From: Cellulomonas sp. JZ18
GTDB taxonomy: Bacteria; Actinomycetota; Actinomycetes; Actinomycetales; Cellulomonadaceae
Length of the DNA stretch: 64,000 bases
Direction of reading: 5' to 3'
Assembly (NCBI RefSeq): GCF_009720485.1
Contig: NZ_CP045245.1
Coordinates: forward strand, 1,798,001 to 1,862,000
How positions within the stretch are numbered: position 1 is the first letter of the stretch; each line of letters starts with the position of its first letter. Shown one piece after another: positions 1 to 8,240 of the stretch. A model generated the notes under the pieces. That model searched no databases. It saw only the letters and a program-made list of their open reading frames with translations, and was not told the DNA's origin. A program made the position numbers and the translations under genes.

Positions 1-393
1 TTCCTCGTGGCGCTGGCGTTCGCGGTCGCGGCGTCGGCGAACCTGCCGACGATCATCTACTCGCTGTTCTGGAAGCGGTTCAACACGTCCGGTGCGCTGT
101 GGAGCATGTACGGCGGGCTCGTCTCCTGCATCGTGCTCATCGCGCTCTCGCCGGTCGTCTCCGGCAAGGTCGACCCCGCCACCGGCGAGAGCCTGTCGAT
201 GATCCGGGACACGGGCGTCGACTTCGCGGTGTTCCCGCTCGAGAACCCCGGCATCGTGTCGATCCCGCTCGCGTTCCTGCTCGGCATCGTCGGGACGCTC
301 CTGAGCAAGGAGCAGCCGCACCCGGAGAAGTTCGCGGAGATGGAGGTCCGCTCGCTGACCGGTGCCGGCGCCGAGAAGGCCACGTCGCACTGA
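1..393 (+). CDS. Cation/acetate symporter (sodium:solute symporter family), C-terminal part
   Basis: The gene enters from the left edge, so only the last 130 residues are present and the start is outside the window. The visible part has a hydrophobic segment containing ASANLPTIIYSLFWKRF followed by two more membrane-spanning stretches and a short charged tail. This closely resembles the C-terminus of ActP-type cation/acetate symporters, where the SANLP-(T)-(I/L)-xxS-LFWKRFN block is characteristic. The family imports acetate or related short carboxylates with sodium across the plasma membrane. A GC-rich hairpin follows the stop at once. Assignment to the SSS family is firm; acetate as substrate is inferred. 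Confidence 0.85.
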   Translation, partial: FLVALAFAVAASANLPTIIYSLFWKRFNTSGALWSMYGGLVSCIVLIALSPVVSGKVDPATGESLSMIRDTGVDFAVFPLENPGIVSIPLAFLLGIVGTLLSKEQPHPEKFAEMEVRSLTGAGAEKATSH

Positions 394-408
394 CCGTCCC
401 GCTGCACG

Positions 409-449
409 GCGTCCGCCCGCCCCGCGCCCGTCGCGGTGCGGGCGGACGC
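409..449. terminator. Bidirectional terminator hairpin between symporter and methyltransferase
   Basis: A perfect 12-bp stem (GCGTCCGCCCGC at 409-420 with GCGGGCGGACGC at 438-449) encloses a loop that can itself pair. It lies between two convergent genes and has no U-tract, as is usual in high-GC actinobacteria. Confidence 0.7.
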
Positions 450-494
450 ACGTCCGGACCCCGCCGCGCAGGCCGGAGCCGGCGGCGGTGGGGC

Positions 495-1325
495 TCAGCG
501 GTGCGCGGGCAGGTGGGCGACGAGGATCGCCGTCCCCGGCAGGAGTGCGCCCCGCAGGGGACCCCAGCCGCCCCACACGCGGTCGTGGCCCTCGGGCCAC
601 TCCGGCTCGACCAGCCGGTCCAGCACGAAGCCCGCGCCCACGAGGTCGGCGACGTGGTCGCCCAGCGTGCGGTGGTACTCGGCGTACAGGACCCGCCCGT
701 CGGCCGCCTGCTCCACGTACGGGCGGCGGTCGAAGTACGAGCGCGTGGCGGTCAGGCCGCCGGGGCCCGGGTCGTCCGGGAAGGCCCAGCGCACGGGGTG
801 CGTCACCGAGAACACCCAGCGTCCACCGGGGCGCAGGACGCGCGCGACCTCCGCGTGGACGCGGTGGGCGTCGGGGACGAACGGCAGCGCGCCGAACGCG
901 GTGAACGCGGCGTCGAAGGACGCGTCCGCGAACGGCAGGGCCCGTGCGTCCGCCTGCACGAGCGGGACCCGCACCCCGTGCGCACGCTCGTCGGCGGCCC
1001 CGGCGGCGAGCATCCCGTGCGAGACGTCGGTGGCGACGACCTGCGCACCCGCGAGCGACGCGAGCCACCGCGACCCCTGCGCCGCCCCGGCACCCACCTC
1101 GAGCACGCGCGCCCCGGTCACGTCACCGAGCAGCCGCGCGTGCGACTCGCGCAGCCCCTCGGGGCACCACAGGAGGTCGACGTCGCCGAGGAAGTCGCCG
1201 TGCTCGGCGAGGTACTCGTCGGCGTTCGCGTCCCACCACCGGCGCGCCGCACGTCCGCCGTCCTCGTCCGGAACGTCCCGGAAACCGGCCTCCGCCAGCG
1301 TGTCGTCGCCCGATTCGTCGTGCAC
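495..1325 (-). CDS. Class I SAM-dependent methyltransferase
   Basis: A 276-residue protein with a Rossmann-type methyltransferase fold. The glycine-rich SAM-binding motif I (VLEVGAGAAQGSRWLA) is near residue 95, an acidic end of strand beta-2 (VVATDVSHGML) follows, then a post-I motif (QADARALPFADASFD) and a motif III-like segment (VLRPGGRWVFSVTHP). The order fits the Methyltransf_11/25 group. The substrate cannot be read from sequence. The GTG start at 1325 is preceded on the coding strand by CAGACT six bases upstream, a -10-like hexamer spaced for leaderless transcription. The gene is transcribed away from the divergent peptide transporter operon and no functional link to it is evident. Confidence 0.85.
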   Translation of the reverse strand: MHDESGDDTLAEAGFRDVPDEDGGRAARRWWDANADEYLAEHGDFLGDVDLLWCPEGLRESHARLLGDVTGARVLEVGAGAAQGSRWLASLAGAQVVATDVSHGMLAAGAADERAHGVRVPLVQADARALPFADASFDAAFTAFGALPFVPDAHRVHAEVARVLRPGGRWVFSVTHPVRWAFPDDPGPGGLTATRSYFDRRPYVEQAADGRVLYAEYHRTLGDHVADLVGAGFVLDRLVEPEWPEGHDRVWGGWGPLRGALLPGTAILVAHLPAHR

Positions 1326-1388
1326 GCCCTCAGTCTGTGCGATGCGGAACCCGTACCGGTGCGTAACAACGACGTGACACGGCGCACC

Positions 1389-1394
1389 TACCGT
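1389..1394 (+). promoter_or_regulatory. Candidate -10 element for the peptide ABC operon
   Basis: TACCGT matches the actinobacterial TANNNT -10 pattern and lies about 60 bases upstream of the binding-protein start, inside the divergent intergenic region. No convincing -35 hexamer is seen at the expected distance, so this is tentative. Confidence 0.3.
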
Positions 1395-1456
1395 TCCCCG
1401 GGTTCCCGCGAGGCGCGACGTCCGTCGCGCCCGCCCCAGAGAGGTGGCTGATCCCA

Positions 1457-3130
1457 GTGAAGACCAGGTGGCAAATGGTCGCCGGTGGCGTCGTGGTGGG
1501 GCTCGCCCTGTCCGCGTGCGCCGCGAGCGACCGCGACTCCGGCGGCGACGCCTCGGACGGCGCGACCGGCGAGGGCCGCAGCACGTTCATCTTCGCGGCG
1601 TCGTCCGACCCCGCCTCGCTCGACCCCGCCTTCGCGAACGACGGGGAGTCCTTCCGCGTCGCGCGGCAGATCTTCGAGGGCCTCGTCGGCACGAAGCCCG
1701 GCACGGCGGACCCGGCACCCCTGCTCGCCGAGTCGTGGGAGACGAGCGAGGACGGTCTGACGTACACGTTCGACCTCAAGGAGGGCGTGACCTTCCACGA
1801 CGGCACCCCGTTCGACGGTGAGGCCGTGTGCTTCAACTTCGACCGGTGGAACAACTTCACCGGCGTGGCGCAGTCCGAGTCGCTGTCGTACTACTGGCAG
1901 AAGGTGAACGGCGGCTTCGCCACGAGCGACGTCCCCGAGCTGAACGGCACGGGCAAGTACGAGTCCTGCGAGGCCCCGGACGAGACGACCGCGGTCGTCC
2001 ACCTCAAGAGCCCGCTGCCCGAGCTCGTCGCCGCGCTGTCGCTGCCGTCGTTCTCGATGCAGTCGCCGACGGCGCTGCAGGAGTACGACGCCGACAACGT
2101 CACCGGCGAGGGCGACACCCCGACGCTGCCCGAGTACGCGACGGCCCACCCGACCGGCACGGGCCCGTACACGTTCGAGTCGTGGAGCCCGGGCGAGGAG
2201 GTCGTGCTCACCGCCAACGAGGACTACTGGGGCGAGCAGGGCCAGATCACCCGCATCGTCTTCCCGGTGATCTCGGACGCGACGGCCCGCCGCCAGGCGC
2301 TGCAGGCCGGCGACATCGACGGCTACGACCTCGTCGGCCCGGCGGACGTCGCCGCGCTCGAGGAGGCCGGCTTCCAGATCGTCAACCGCGACCCGTTCAA
2401 CGTCCTGTACCTCGGCATGAACCAGGCCAACCCCGACCTGGCCGACATCCGCGTGCGCCAGGCGATCGCCCACGCGATCAACAAGGAGGCGCTCGTCGCG
2501 CAGACGCTGCCCGAGGGCACCGAGGTCGCGACGAACTTCGTCCCGCCGGCCGTGTCGGGCTGGAACGAGGACGTCACGACGTACGACTACGACCCGGACC
2601 GCGCCACGGAGCTCCTGGCCGAGGCGGGCAGGTCGAACCTGACGATCGACTTCAACTACCCGACGAACGTCTCGCGTCCGTACATGCCGACGCCGGAGCA
2701 GGTCTTCACCGCGATCGAGGCGGACCTCGAGGCCGTGGGCATCACCGTGAACCCGGTGCCCGCGCCGTGGAGCCCGGAGTACCTCGACACCATCCAGGGC
2801 GGCGCGGACCACGGTCTGCACCTGCTCGGGTGGACCGGCGACTACAACGACACCTACAACTTCATCGGCGTCTTCTTCGGCGGGAAGTCCAACGAGTGGG
2901 GCTTCGACAACCCCGAGCTGTTCCAGGCGATCGGCGACGCCCGCTACGTCGCGGACGTCGACGAGCAGAAGGCCGCCTACGAGGAGGCCAACGCCGCGAT
3001 CATGGAGTTCCTGCCGGGCGTCCCGCTCGCGCACCCGGTGCCCTCGCTGGCCTTCAAGCCGGACGTCCACGACTACCCGGCCTCGCCCGTCCAGGACGAG
3101 GTCTACAACGTCGTCACGCTCGGCGACTGA
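1457..3130 (+). CDS. Family 5 extracellular solute-binding lipoprotein (peptide-type ABC importer)
   Basis: A 557-residue protein starting with GTG. The N-terminus is a lipoprotein signal peptide (basic MKTRW, hydrophobic core, lipobox LSAC with Cys21), so the mature protein should be lipid-anchored on the outer face of the membrane. The rest matches SBP_bac_5 proteins (DppA/OppA type): DPASLDPAF near the mature N-terminus, YTFDLKEGVTFHDGTPF, then MNQANPDLADIRVRQAIAHAINKEAL in the second half. The family delivers di- or oligopeptides, and in some members nickel, sugars or opines, to cognate permeases. It is the first gene of a complete transporter; the permeases and ATPase follow with gaps under 20 bases. 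The substrate is undetermined. Confidence 0.9.
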   Translation: MKTRWQMVAGGVVVGLALSACAASDRDSGGDASDGATGEGRSTFIFAASSDPASLDPAFANDGESFRVARQIFEGLVGTKPGTADPAPLLAESWETSEDGLTYTFDLKEGVTFHDGTPFDGEAVCFNFDRWNNFTGVAQSESLSYYWQKVNGGFATSDVPELNGTGKYESCEAPDETTAVVHLKSPLPELVAALSLPSFSMQSPTALQEYDADNVTGEGDTPTLPEYATAHPTGTGPYTFESWSPGEEVVLTANEDYWGEQGQITRIVFPVISDATARRQALQAGDIDGYDLVGPADVAALEEAGFQIVNRDPFNVLYLGMNQANPDLADIRVRQAIAHAINKEALVAQTLPEGTEVATNFVPPAVSGWNEDVTTYDYDPDRATELLAEAGRSNLTIDFNYPTNVSRPYMPTPEQVFTAIEADLEAVGITVNPVPAPWSPEYLDTIQGGADHGLHLLGWTGDYNDTYNFIGVFFGGKSNEWGFDNPELFQAIGDARYVADVDEQKAAYEEANAAIMEFLPGVPLAHPVPSLAFKPDVHDYPASPVQDEVYNVVTLGD

Positions 3131-3146
3131 GGAGCACCACGTACCG

Positions 3147-4151
3147 ATGACCCGACTCGTCCTACGACGGCTCGCCCTGCTCGTCCCGACCCTGTTCGGG
3201 TTGTCGATCCTGCTGTTCCTGTGGGTGCGCGCTCTCCCGGGAGGGCCGGCGACGGCTCTCCTGGGGGAGCGCGCCACCCCGGAGGCGGTGGAGCGGATCA
3301 ACGAGCTCTACGGCTTCGACCGACCCCTGCCCGAGCAGTACGTCACCTGGCTCGGCCAGCTGCTGCAGGGCAACTTCGGGGTCTCCACCCGCACCAACCG
3401 GCCGGTGCTCGAGGAGTTCCTGGCCCGGTTCCCCGCGACGATCGAGCTGGCCCTCGTGGCGCTGCTCGTCGCGGTCGGCGTGGGCATCCCGCTCGGGTAC
3501 CTCGCCGCGCGCTATCAGGGCCGCACCGTCGACCACGCCGCGGTCGTCGTGTCCCTGCTCGGCGTGACGGTCCCCGTGTTCTTCCTGGCGTTCCTGCTGA
3601 AGTGGCTGTTCGCGGTCCAGCTCGGCTGGTTCCCGTCCTCCGGGCGGCAGGACCCCGCGATGATCGCGACGCACCCCACGGGCTTCTACGTGCTCGACGG
3701 CCTGCTCACCCGGGAGTGGGACGCCAGCTGGGACGCGTTCCTGCACCTGCTGCTGCCGGCGGTGGCCCTCGGGTCGATCCCGCTCGCGATCATCGCGCGC
3801 ATCACGCGCGCGTCGGTGATCGACGTGCAGCACGCGGACTACGTGCGCACCGCCCGGGCCAAGGGCCTCGCCGGCGGGCACCTGCGCAGCCGCGTGATCC
3901 TGCACAACGCGATGCTCCCGGTGTCGACCACGATCGGCCTGCAGGTCGGTCTGCTGCTGTCCGGCGCGGTGCTCACCGAGACGGTGTTCGCCTACCCGGG
4001 CATCGGCAAGTTCCTGTCCGACGCGATCTTCGCGCTCGACTACGCGGTGCTGCAGGGCTTCATCCTGCTCATCGCGGTGGTCTACGCGCTGGTGAACCTC
4101 GCGGTGGACGTCTCCTACGGACTGATCGACCCGAGGATGAGGGCACGATGA
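3147..4151 (+). CDS. Peptide-type ABC transporter permease (DppB/OppB family)
   Basis: A 334-residue inner-membrane permease with about six transmembrane segments. The N-terminal block LVLRRLALLVPTLFGLSILLFL is typical of DppB-type subunits. The EAA-like cytoplasmic loop that docks on the ATPase appears as DYVRTARAKGLAGGHLRSRV near residue 230. The start ATG is 16 bases after the binding-protein stop, and the stop overlaps the next gene as ATGA, indicating translational coupling. With the DppC-like partner it should form the membrane channel. Confidence 0.93.
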   Translation: MTRLVLRRLALLVPTLFGLSILLFLWVRALPGGPATALLGERATPEAVERINELYGFDRPLPEQYVTWLGQLLQGNFGVSTRTNRPVLEEFLARFPATIELALVALLVAVGVGIPLGYLAARYQGRTVDHAAVVVSLLGVTVPVFFLAFLLKWLFAVQLGWFPSSGRQDPAMIATHPTGFYVLDGLLTREWDASWDAFLHLLLPAVALGSIPLAIIARITRASVIDVQHADYVRTARAKGLAGGHLRSRVILHNAMLPVSTTIGLQVGLLLSGAVLTETVFAYPGIGKFLSDAIFALDYAVLQGFILLIAVVYALVNLAVDVSYGLIDPRMRAR

Positions 4152-5089
4152 GCGCACCCGAGGTGTACGAGGTCCCGCAGCCGCCGGTGGACGCCGGCGA
4201 CGGGCTCGCGGAGGACCGCCGCGCGGGGGAGTCGCTGTGGCGCGTCGCGCTGCGCCGGCTGGTCCGCAACCCCGGCGCCGTGGTCGGCGCCGTCATCGTC
4301 GTGGCGTTCGTGCTCGTCGCGCTGCTGGCCCCGGTGCTGGCGCCCTACGCGGCGGGCGAGCTGCCCGGCCGCGCCGAGGTGCGGCCGACGTTCATCCCCG
4401 GCCCGTCCGGCGACCACCCGCTCGGGCTGGACCGCTACGGCGCGGACGTGCTGTCCCAGCTCATCTGGGGCGCGCGGGCGTCGCTGCTCATCGGCGTGCT
4501 GTCGACGCTGCTGGGCCTCGCGGGTGGCATGGTCGTCGGCCTCCTGGCGGGCGCGTTCGGCGGCTGGGTCGACTCGGTCGCGATGCGGTTCGTGGACCTC
4601 ATGCTCGCCGTGCCGAGCCTGCTGCTGGCGGTGTCGATCGCCGCCGTGGCGGGGCAGACGCCGTCCTCGGTCGTCATCGCGATCGGCGTCGTGCAGGTAC
4701 CGGTGTTCGCGCGGCTGCTGCGTGGCTCGATGCTCGCCCAGCGGGGGTCGGACTACGTGCTGGCCGCCCGCTCGCTCGGCCTGTCCCGCCGGACGGTCAC
4801 GATGAGCCACGTCCTGCCCAACAGCGTCTCGCCCGTCATCGTCCAGGCCACGCTGCTCCTGGCCACCGCCGTGATCGAGGCCGCCGCGCTGTCGTTCCTC
4901 GGTCTGGGCGGCGGCTCCCCGACGACCGCGGAGTGGGGCCGCATGCTCGTCGCCGCGCAGAACGAGCTCGAGATCGCCCCGCGGCTCGCGCTGCTGCCCG
5001 GCATCTGCATCTCGGTGACCGCCCTCGGCTTCACCCTGTTCGGCGAGGCGCTGCGCGAGGCCCTCGACCCGCGCTCGAGGAGGCGCTGA
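4148..5089 (+). CDS. Peptide-type ABC transporter permease (DppC/OppC family)
   Basis: A 313-residue protein. The ATG at 4148 overlaps the preceding stop as ATGA. The N-terminal cytoplasmic leader RRLVRNPGAVVGAVIVV and the HPLGLDRYGADVLSQLIWGAR motif are hallmarks of DppC/OppC permeases. The EAA loop reads DYVLAARSLGLSRRTV. Five to six membrane segments are visible and the C-terminus ends FGEALREALDPRSR, another family signature. It pairs with the upstream DppB-like permease; the fused ATPase starts two bases after its stop. Confidence 0.93.
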   Translation: MSAPEVYEVPQPPVDAGDGLAEDRRAGESLWRVALRRLVRNPGAVVGAVIVVAFVLVALLAPVLAPYAAGELPGRAEVRPTFIPGPSGDHPLGLDRYGADVLSQLIWGARASLLIGVLSTLLGLAGGMVVGLLAGAFGGWVDSVAMRFVDLMLAVPSLLLAVSIAAVAGQTPSSVVIAIGVVQVPVFARLLRGSMLAQRGSDYVLAARSLGLSRRTVTMSHVLPNSVSPVIVQATLLLATAVIEAAALSFLGLGGGSPTTAEWGRMLVAAQNELEIAPRLALLPGICISVTALGFTLFGEALREALDPRSRRR

Positions 5090-5090
5090 C

Positions 5091-6821
5091 GTGACGACCA
5101 CGAGCACCGGCCGGGGCACGGGCCCCGGCACCCCGCTGCTGAGCATCCGCGACCTCGAGGTCACGTTCCGCACCGAGGCCGGGTCCGCCGTCGCCGTGCG
5201 CGGCGCGTCGTTCGACGTGCACGCGGGCGAGACGGTCGCCGTCGTCGGCGAGTCGGGCTCGGGCAAGTCGACGACCGCCGCAGCGGTCATCGGCCTGCTC
5301 GCGGGCAACGGCGCGGTGACCGGCGGCAGCATCCTGTTCGACGGCGAGGACCTGACGACGCTCGACGACCAGGCGATGCACCGCCTGCGTGGCGCGCGGA
5401 TCGGCATGGTCCCGCAGGACCCGATGTCGAACCTCAACCCGGTCCGCCGGGTGGGGCAGCAGATCGACGAGACGCTGGTCGACAACGGCGTCGTGACGGG
5501 CCGCGAGGTGCGCGCGCGCACGGTGGCGCTGCTGGAGGAGGCGGGCCTGCCCGACGCGGCCCGACGGGCGCAGCAGTACCCGCACGAGTTCTCGGGCGGC
5601 ATGCGCCAGCGCGCGCTCATCGCGATGGGGCTCGCGGCGCGCCCGCAGCTGCTCATCGCGGACGAGCCCACGTCGGCGCTGGACGTCACGGTGCAGCGCG
5701 TCATCCTCGACGGCCTGACGGACCTCACGGACCGGCTCGGCGTCGCGGTGCTGCTCATCACGCACGACCTCGGGCTCGCCGCGGAGCGCGCCGACCGCAT
5801 CGTGGTCATGTACCGGGGCGAGGTCGTCGAGCAGGGCCCCGCCCGGCAGCTGCTCACCGACCCGCAGCACGAGTACACGCGCCGCCTCATCGCGGCGGCG
5901 CCCTCGCTCGCGTCCCGGCGCGCCGAGCTCGCGCGCGCCGGTGCGGACGTCACGGTCGCAGGCGCGCAGGACCTGCTGGTCGCGCCCGCGGCGCACGACG
6001 CGGTGGCGGACGAGCGCCCCATCGTCGAGGTCGACCACGTCTCCCGGGTCTTCCGGCTGCGTGGCAAGGGCCTGCTCGGACGGTCGACGGACTTCACGGC
6101 GGTCGACGACGTCAGCTTCGTCATCCCACGGGGCAGCACCGTCGCCGTCGTCGGCGAGTCGGGGTCGGGCAAGTCGACGGTCGCGAAGATGATGCTCGGC
6201 CTGCTGGCCCCGACGTCGGGGTCGATCCGGTTCGACGGTGTCGACGTGACGGGCAAGGACCGCGCCGCCGAGGTGGCGTTCCGGCGCCGGGTGCAGCCGA
6301 TCTTCCAGGACCCGTACGCCTCGCTCGACCCGCTCTTCACGATCTACCGCACGATCGAGGAGCCGTTGCGTGCGCACGGCATCGGCGACGGCGCGTCGCG
6401 TCGGGCGCGGGTGCGTGAGCTCATGGAGCAGGTCGCCCTCCCCGCCGACCTGCTGCGGCGCTACCCGGCGGAGCTGTCCGGCGGGCAGCGCCAGCGCGTC
6501 GCCATCGCGCGGGCGCTCGCGCTCGAGCCGGAGCTCGTCGTCTGCGACGAGGCGGTCTCGGCGCTCGACGTCATCGTGCAGTCGCAGATCCTGCGGCTGC
6601 TCGTCGAGCTCCAGGAGCGGCTCGGCCTGTCGTACCTCTTCATCAGCCACGACCTCGCGGTCGTGCGCCAGGTGGCGGACCGGGTCTGCGTCATGCAGTC
6701 GGGCCGGCTCGTGGAGGAGGGCACGGTCGAGGAGGTCTTCGAGCGGCCGCGCACCGACTACACACGCGCGCTGCTGGACGCGATCCCGGGGCGGGACCTC
6801 GACCTCGGCCGCACGGCGTGA
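5091..6821 (+). CDS. Fused dual ATP-binding protein of the peptide-type ABC importer (DppD-DppF type)
   Basis: A 576-residue protein carrying both nucleotide-binding domains that are often separate in Opp/Dpp systems. Domain 1 (about residues 15-275) has Walker A GESGSGKST near 53-61, signature FSGGMRQR and Walker B LLIADEPTSALD. Domain 2 (about 305-570) repeats this with [17 protein letters not shown] and LVVCDEAVSALD. In the second Walker B the usual DEPTS reads DEAVS, a common variant in this subfamily. It powers import through the two upstream permeases. The GTG start lies two bases after the DppC-like stop. A strong hairpin directly after the stop ends the operon. Confidence 0.93.
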   Translation: MTTTSTGRGTGPGTPLLSIRDLEVTFRTEAGSAVAVRGASFDVHAGETVAVVGESGSGKSTTAAAVIGLLAGNGAVTGGSILFDGEDLTTLDDQAMHRLRGARIGMVPQDPMSNLNPVRRVGQQIDETLVDNGVVTGREVRARTVALLEEAGLPDAARRAQQYPHEFSGGMRQRALIAMGLAARPQLLIADEPTSALDVTVQRVILDGLTDLTDRLGVAVLLITHDLGLAAERADRIVVMYRGEVVEQGPARQLLTDPQHEYTRRLIAAAPSLASRRAELARAGADVTVAGAQDLLVAPAAHDAVADERPIVEVDHVSRVFRLRGKGLLGRSTDFTAVDDVSFVIPRGSTVAVVGESGSGKSTVAKMMLGLLAPTSGSIRFDGVDVTGKDRAAEVAFRRRVQPIFQDPYASLDPLFTIYRTIEEPLRAHGIGDGASRRARVRELMEQVALPADLLRRYPAELSGGQRQRVAIARALALEPELVVCDEAVSALDVIVQSQILRLLVELQERLGLSYLFISHDLAVVRQVADRVCVMQSGRLVEEGTVEEVFERPRTDYTRALLDAIPGRDLDLGRTA

Positions 6822-6822
6822 C

Positions 6823-6862
6823 GCGTGGACCGGCCGGCGCAGCACGTCCGGCCGGTCCACGC
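6823..6862 (+). terminator. Terminator of the peptide ABC operon
   Basis: A perfect 15-bp inverted repeat (GCGTGGACCGGCCGG at 6823-6837, complement at 6848-6862) with a 10-base loop begins one base after the ATPase stop codon. No U-tract is present. Confidence 0.8.
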
Positions 6863-6963
6863 CCGGGACCGAAGGCGCAGGTCGCAGGCGTGCGCGCTCG
6901 CTAGGCTGGCCGCGGCGCGACGATGTGGCGCCGCCACCCCCTTGCGACGAGGAGCTCATCAGC

Positions 6964-7989
6964 GTGCGTGTCGGACTGCTCACCGGCGGGGGCGACGTCC
7001 CCGGCCTGAACGCCGCCATCCGTGCCGTGGTCAAGCGCGGGGAGGGGGAGCACGGGCACTCGATCATCGGGTTCCGCAACGGGTGGAAGGGCGTGGTCGA
7101 CGGCGACGTCATGCCGCTGACCCGCCAGCACATCCGCAACGTGCTGCCCGTCGGCGGCACCCTGCTCGGCACCGCGCGGTACCACCCGCACGCGGACGAC
7201 GGCGGACTGGACGCCGCGCTCGCGACGCTGGAGGCCGAGCGGATCGAGGCGCTCATCTGCATCGGCGGTGACGGCACGCTGCACGCGGCGAGCCGGATCG
7301 CCGAGGCGGGCGTCAAGATCGTCGGCATCCCGAAGACCATCGACAACGACGTGTGGGGGACCGACGCGTCCATCGGGTTCGACACGGCGGTGAGCATCGC
7401 GACCGAGGCCATCGACCGCGTCCACACGACGGCGGAGTCGCACAACCGCGTGATGGTCGTGGAGGTGATGGGCCGCCACGCCGGGTGGATCGCGGTGACG
7501 TCCGGGATCGCGGGCGGCGCCGAGCTCGTCCTCGCCCCCGAGGAGCCGTTCGACATCGACCGGGTCGAGCGCTTCCTCAAGCACCGGCACCGCGCGCACG
7601 CCAGCTTCTCGATCCTCGTCGTCGCGGAGGGCGCGGTCCCCGCCGAGGGCACGTCGATGCACTACGAGACGCAGGTCGGCAAGTTCGGCGAGATCGTCGC
7701 CGGCGCCATCGGCGAACGGCTCAAGGTCGAGATCGAGCGGCGGACCGGCTTCGACACCCGGGTCACCGTGCTCGGGCACACGCAGCGCGGCGGGACGCCG
7801 ACGGCGGCCGACCGGATCCTCGCGTCGCGGTTCGGCGTGGCGGCGATCGACGCGGTCGACGCCGGCACCTCCGGCGTGATGACGGCCTTGCGCGGCGAGC
7901 GCGTCGAGCTCGTGCCCATCCCGGAGATCGCTGGCAAGGTGAAGTACGTCCCGGAGGACCTCCTGCGGGTCGCGCGCGCCCTCGCCTGA
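6964..7989 (+). CDS. pfkA: 6-phosphofructokinase
   Basis: A 341-residue glycolytic kinase that phosphorylates fructose 6-phosphate to the 1,6-bisphosphate. The GTG at 6964 is chosen because GGAG at 6951-6954 sits at good spacing and the protein then opens with the family N-terminus MRVGLLTGGGDVPGLNAAIR. Numbering coincides with the E. coli enzyme: GGDGT occupies 101-105 and PKTIDND places Lys124 and catalytic Asp127. Gly104 together with Lys124 is the combination described for the actinobacterial clade of ATP-using enzymes, whereas Asp104 with Lys124 marks pyrophosphate-dependent ones. ATP is therefore the likely donor. It stands alone, downstream of a terminator and upstream of rpsA. Confidence 0.95.
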   Translation: MRVGLLTGGGDVPGLNAAIRAVVKRGEGEHGHSIIGFRNGWKGVVDGDVMPLTRQHIRNVLPVGGTLLGTARYHPHADDGGLDAALATLEAERIEALICIGGDGTLHAASRIAEAGVKIVGIPKTIDNDVWGTDASIGFDTAVSIATEAIDRVHTTAESHNRVMVVEVMGRHAGWIAVTSGIAGGAELVLAPEEPFDIDRVERFLKHRHRAHASFSILVVAEGAVPAEGTSMHYETQVGKFGEIVAGAIGERLKVEIERRTGFDTRVTVLGHTQRGGTPTAADRILASRFGVAAIDAVDAGTSGVMTALRGERVELVPIPEIAGKVKYVPEDLLRVARALA

Positions 7990-8003
7990 GCGCACCCGCG
8001 TCT

Positions 8004-8037
8004 TTGCCTGCGGGCCCGTCCACCGATAGGGTGGACG
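8004..8037 (+). promoter_or_regulatory. Candidate rpsA promoter with overlapping inverted repeat
   Basis: TTGCCT at 8004-8009 and TAGGGT at 8027-8032 are separated by 17 bases, a good match to a principal-sigma promoter. An 8-bp perfect inverted repeat (CGTCCACC at 8017-8024, GGTGGACG at 8030-8037) overlaps the -10. It could be an operator or the pfkA transcript end. A leader of about 160-200 bases would precede rpsA. Confidence 0.5.
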
Positions 8038-8240
8038 GCGGTTGTCGCGCGCCTTCGTCCCGATCTCCGCTCCGTGACGGAGGGGAACACCGGGGTCGGT
8101 GCCGCGGTTGACCTCATCGGCACCGCAACGCACGTCCGTGGCGCCACCCCTCCCACGTCCGTACTACTCCCTGTCCGCATCGGAGCCCACCACTACATGA
8201 GCATCTCCACCCCGCGAAGCCCGCCACGCCGCAGGTCGCG

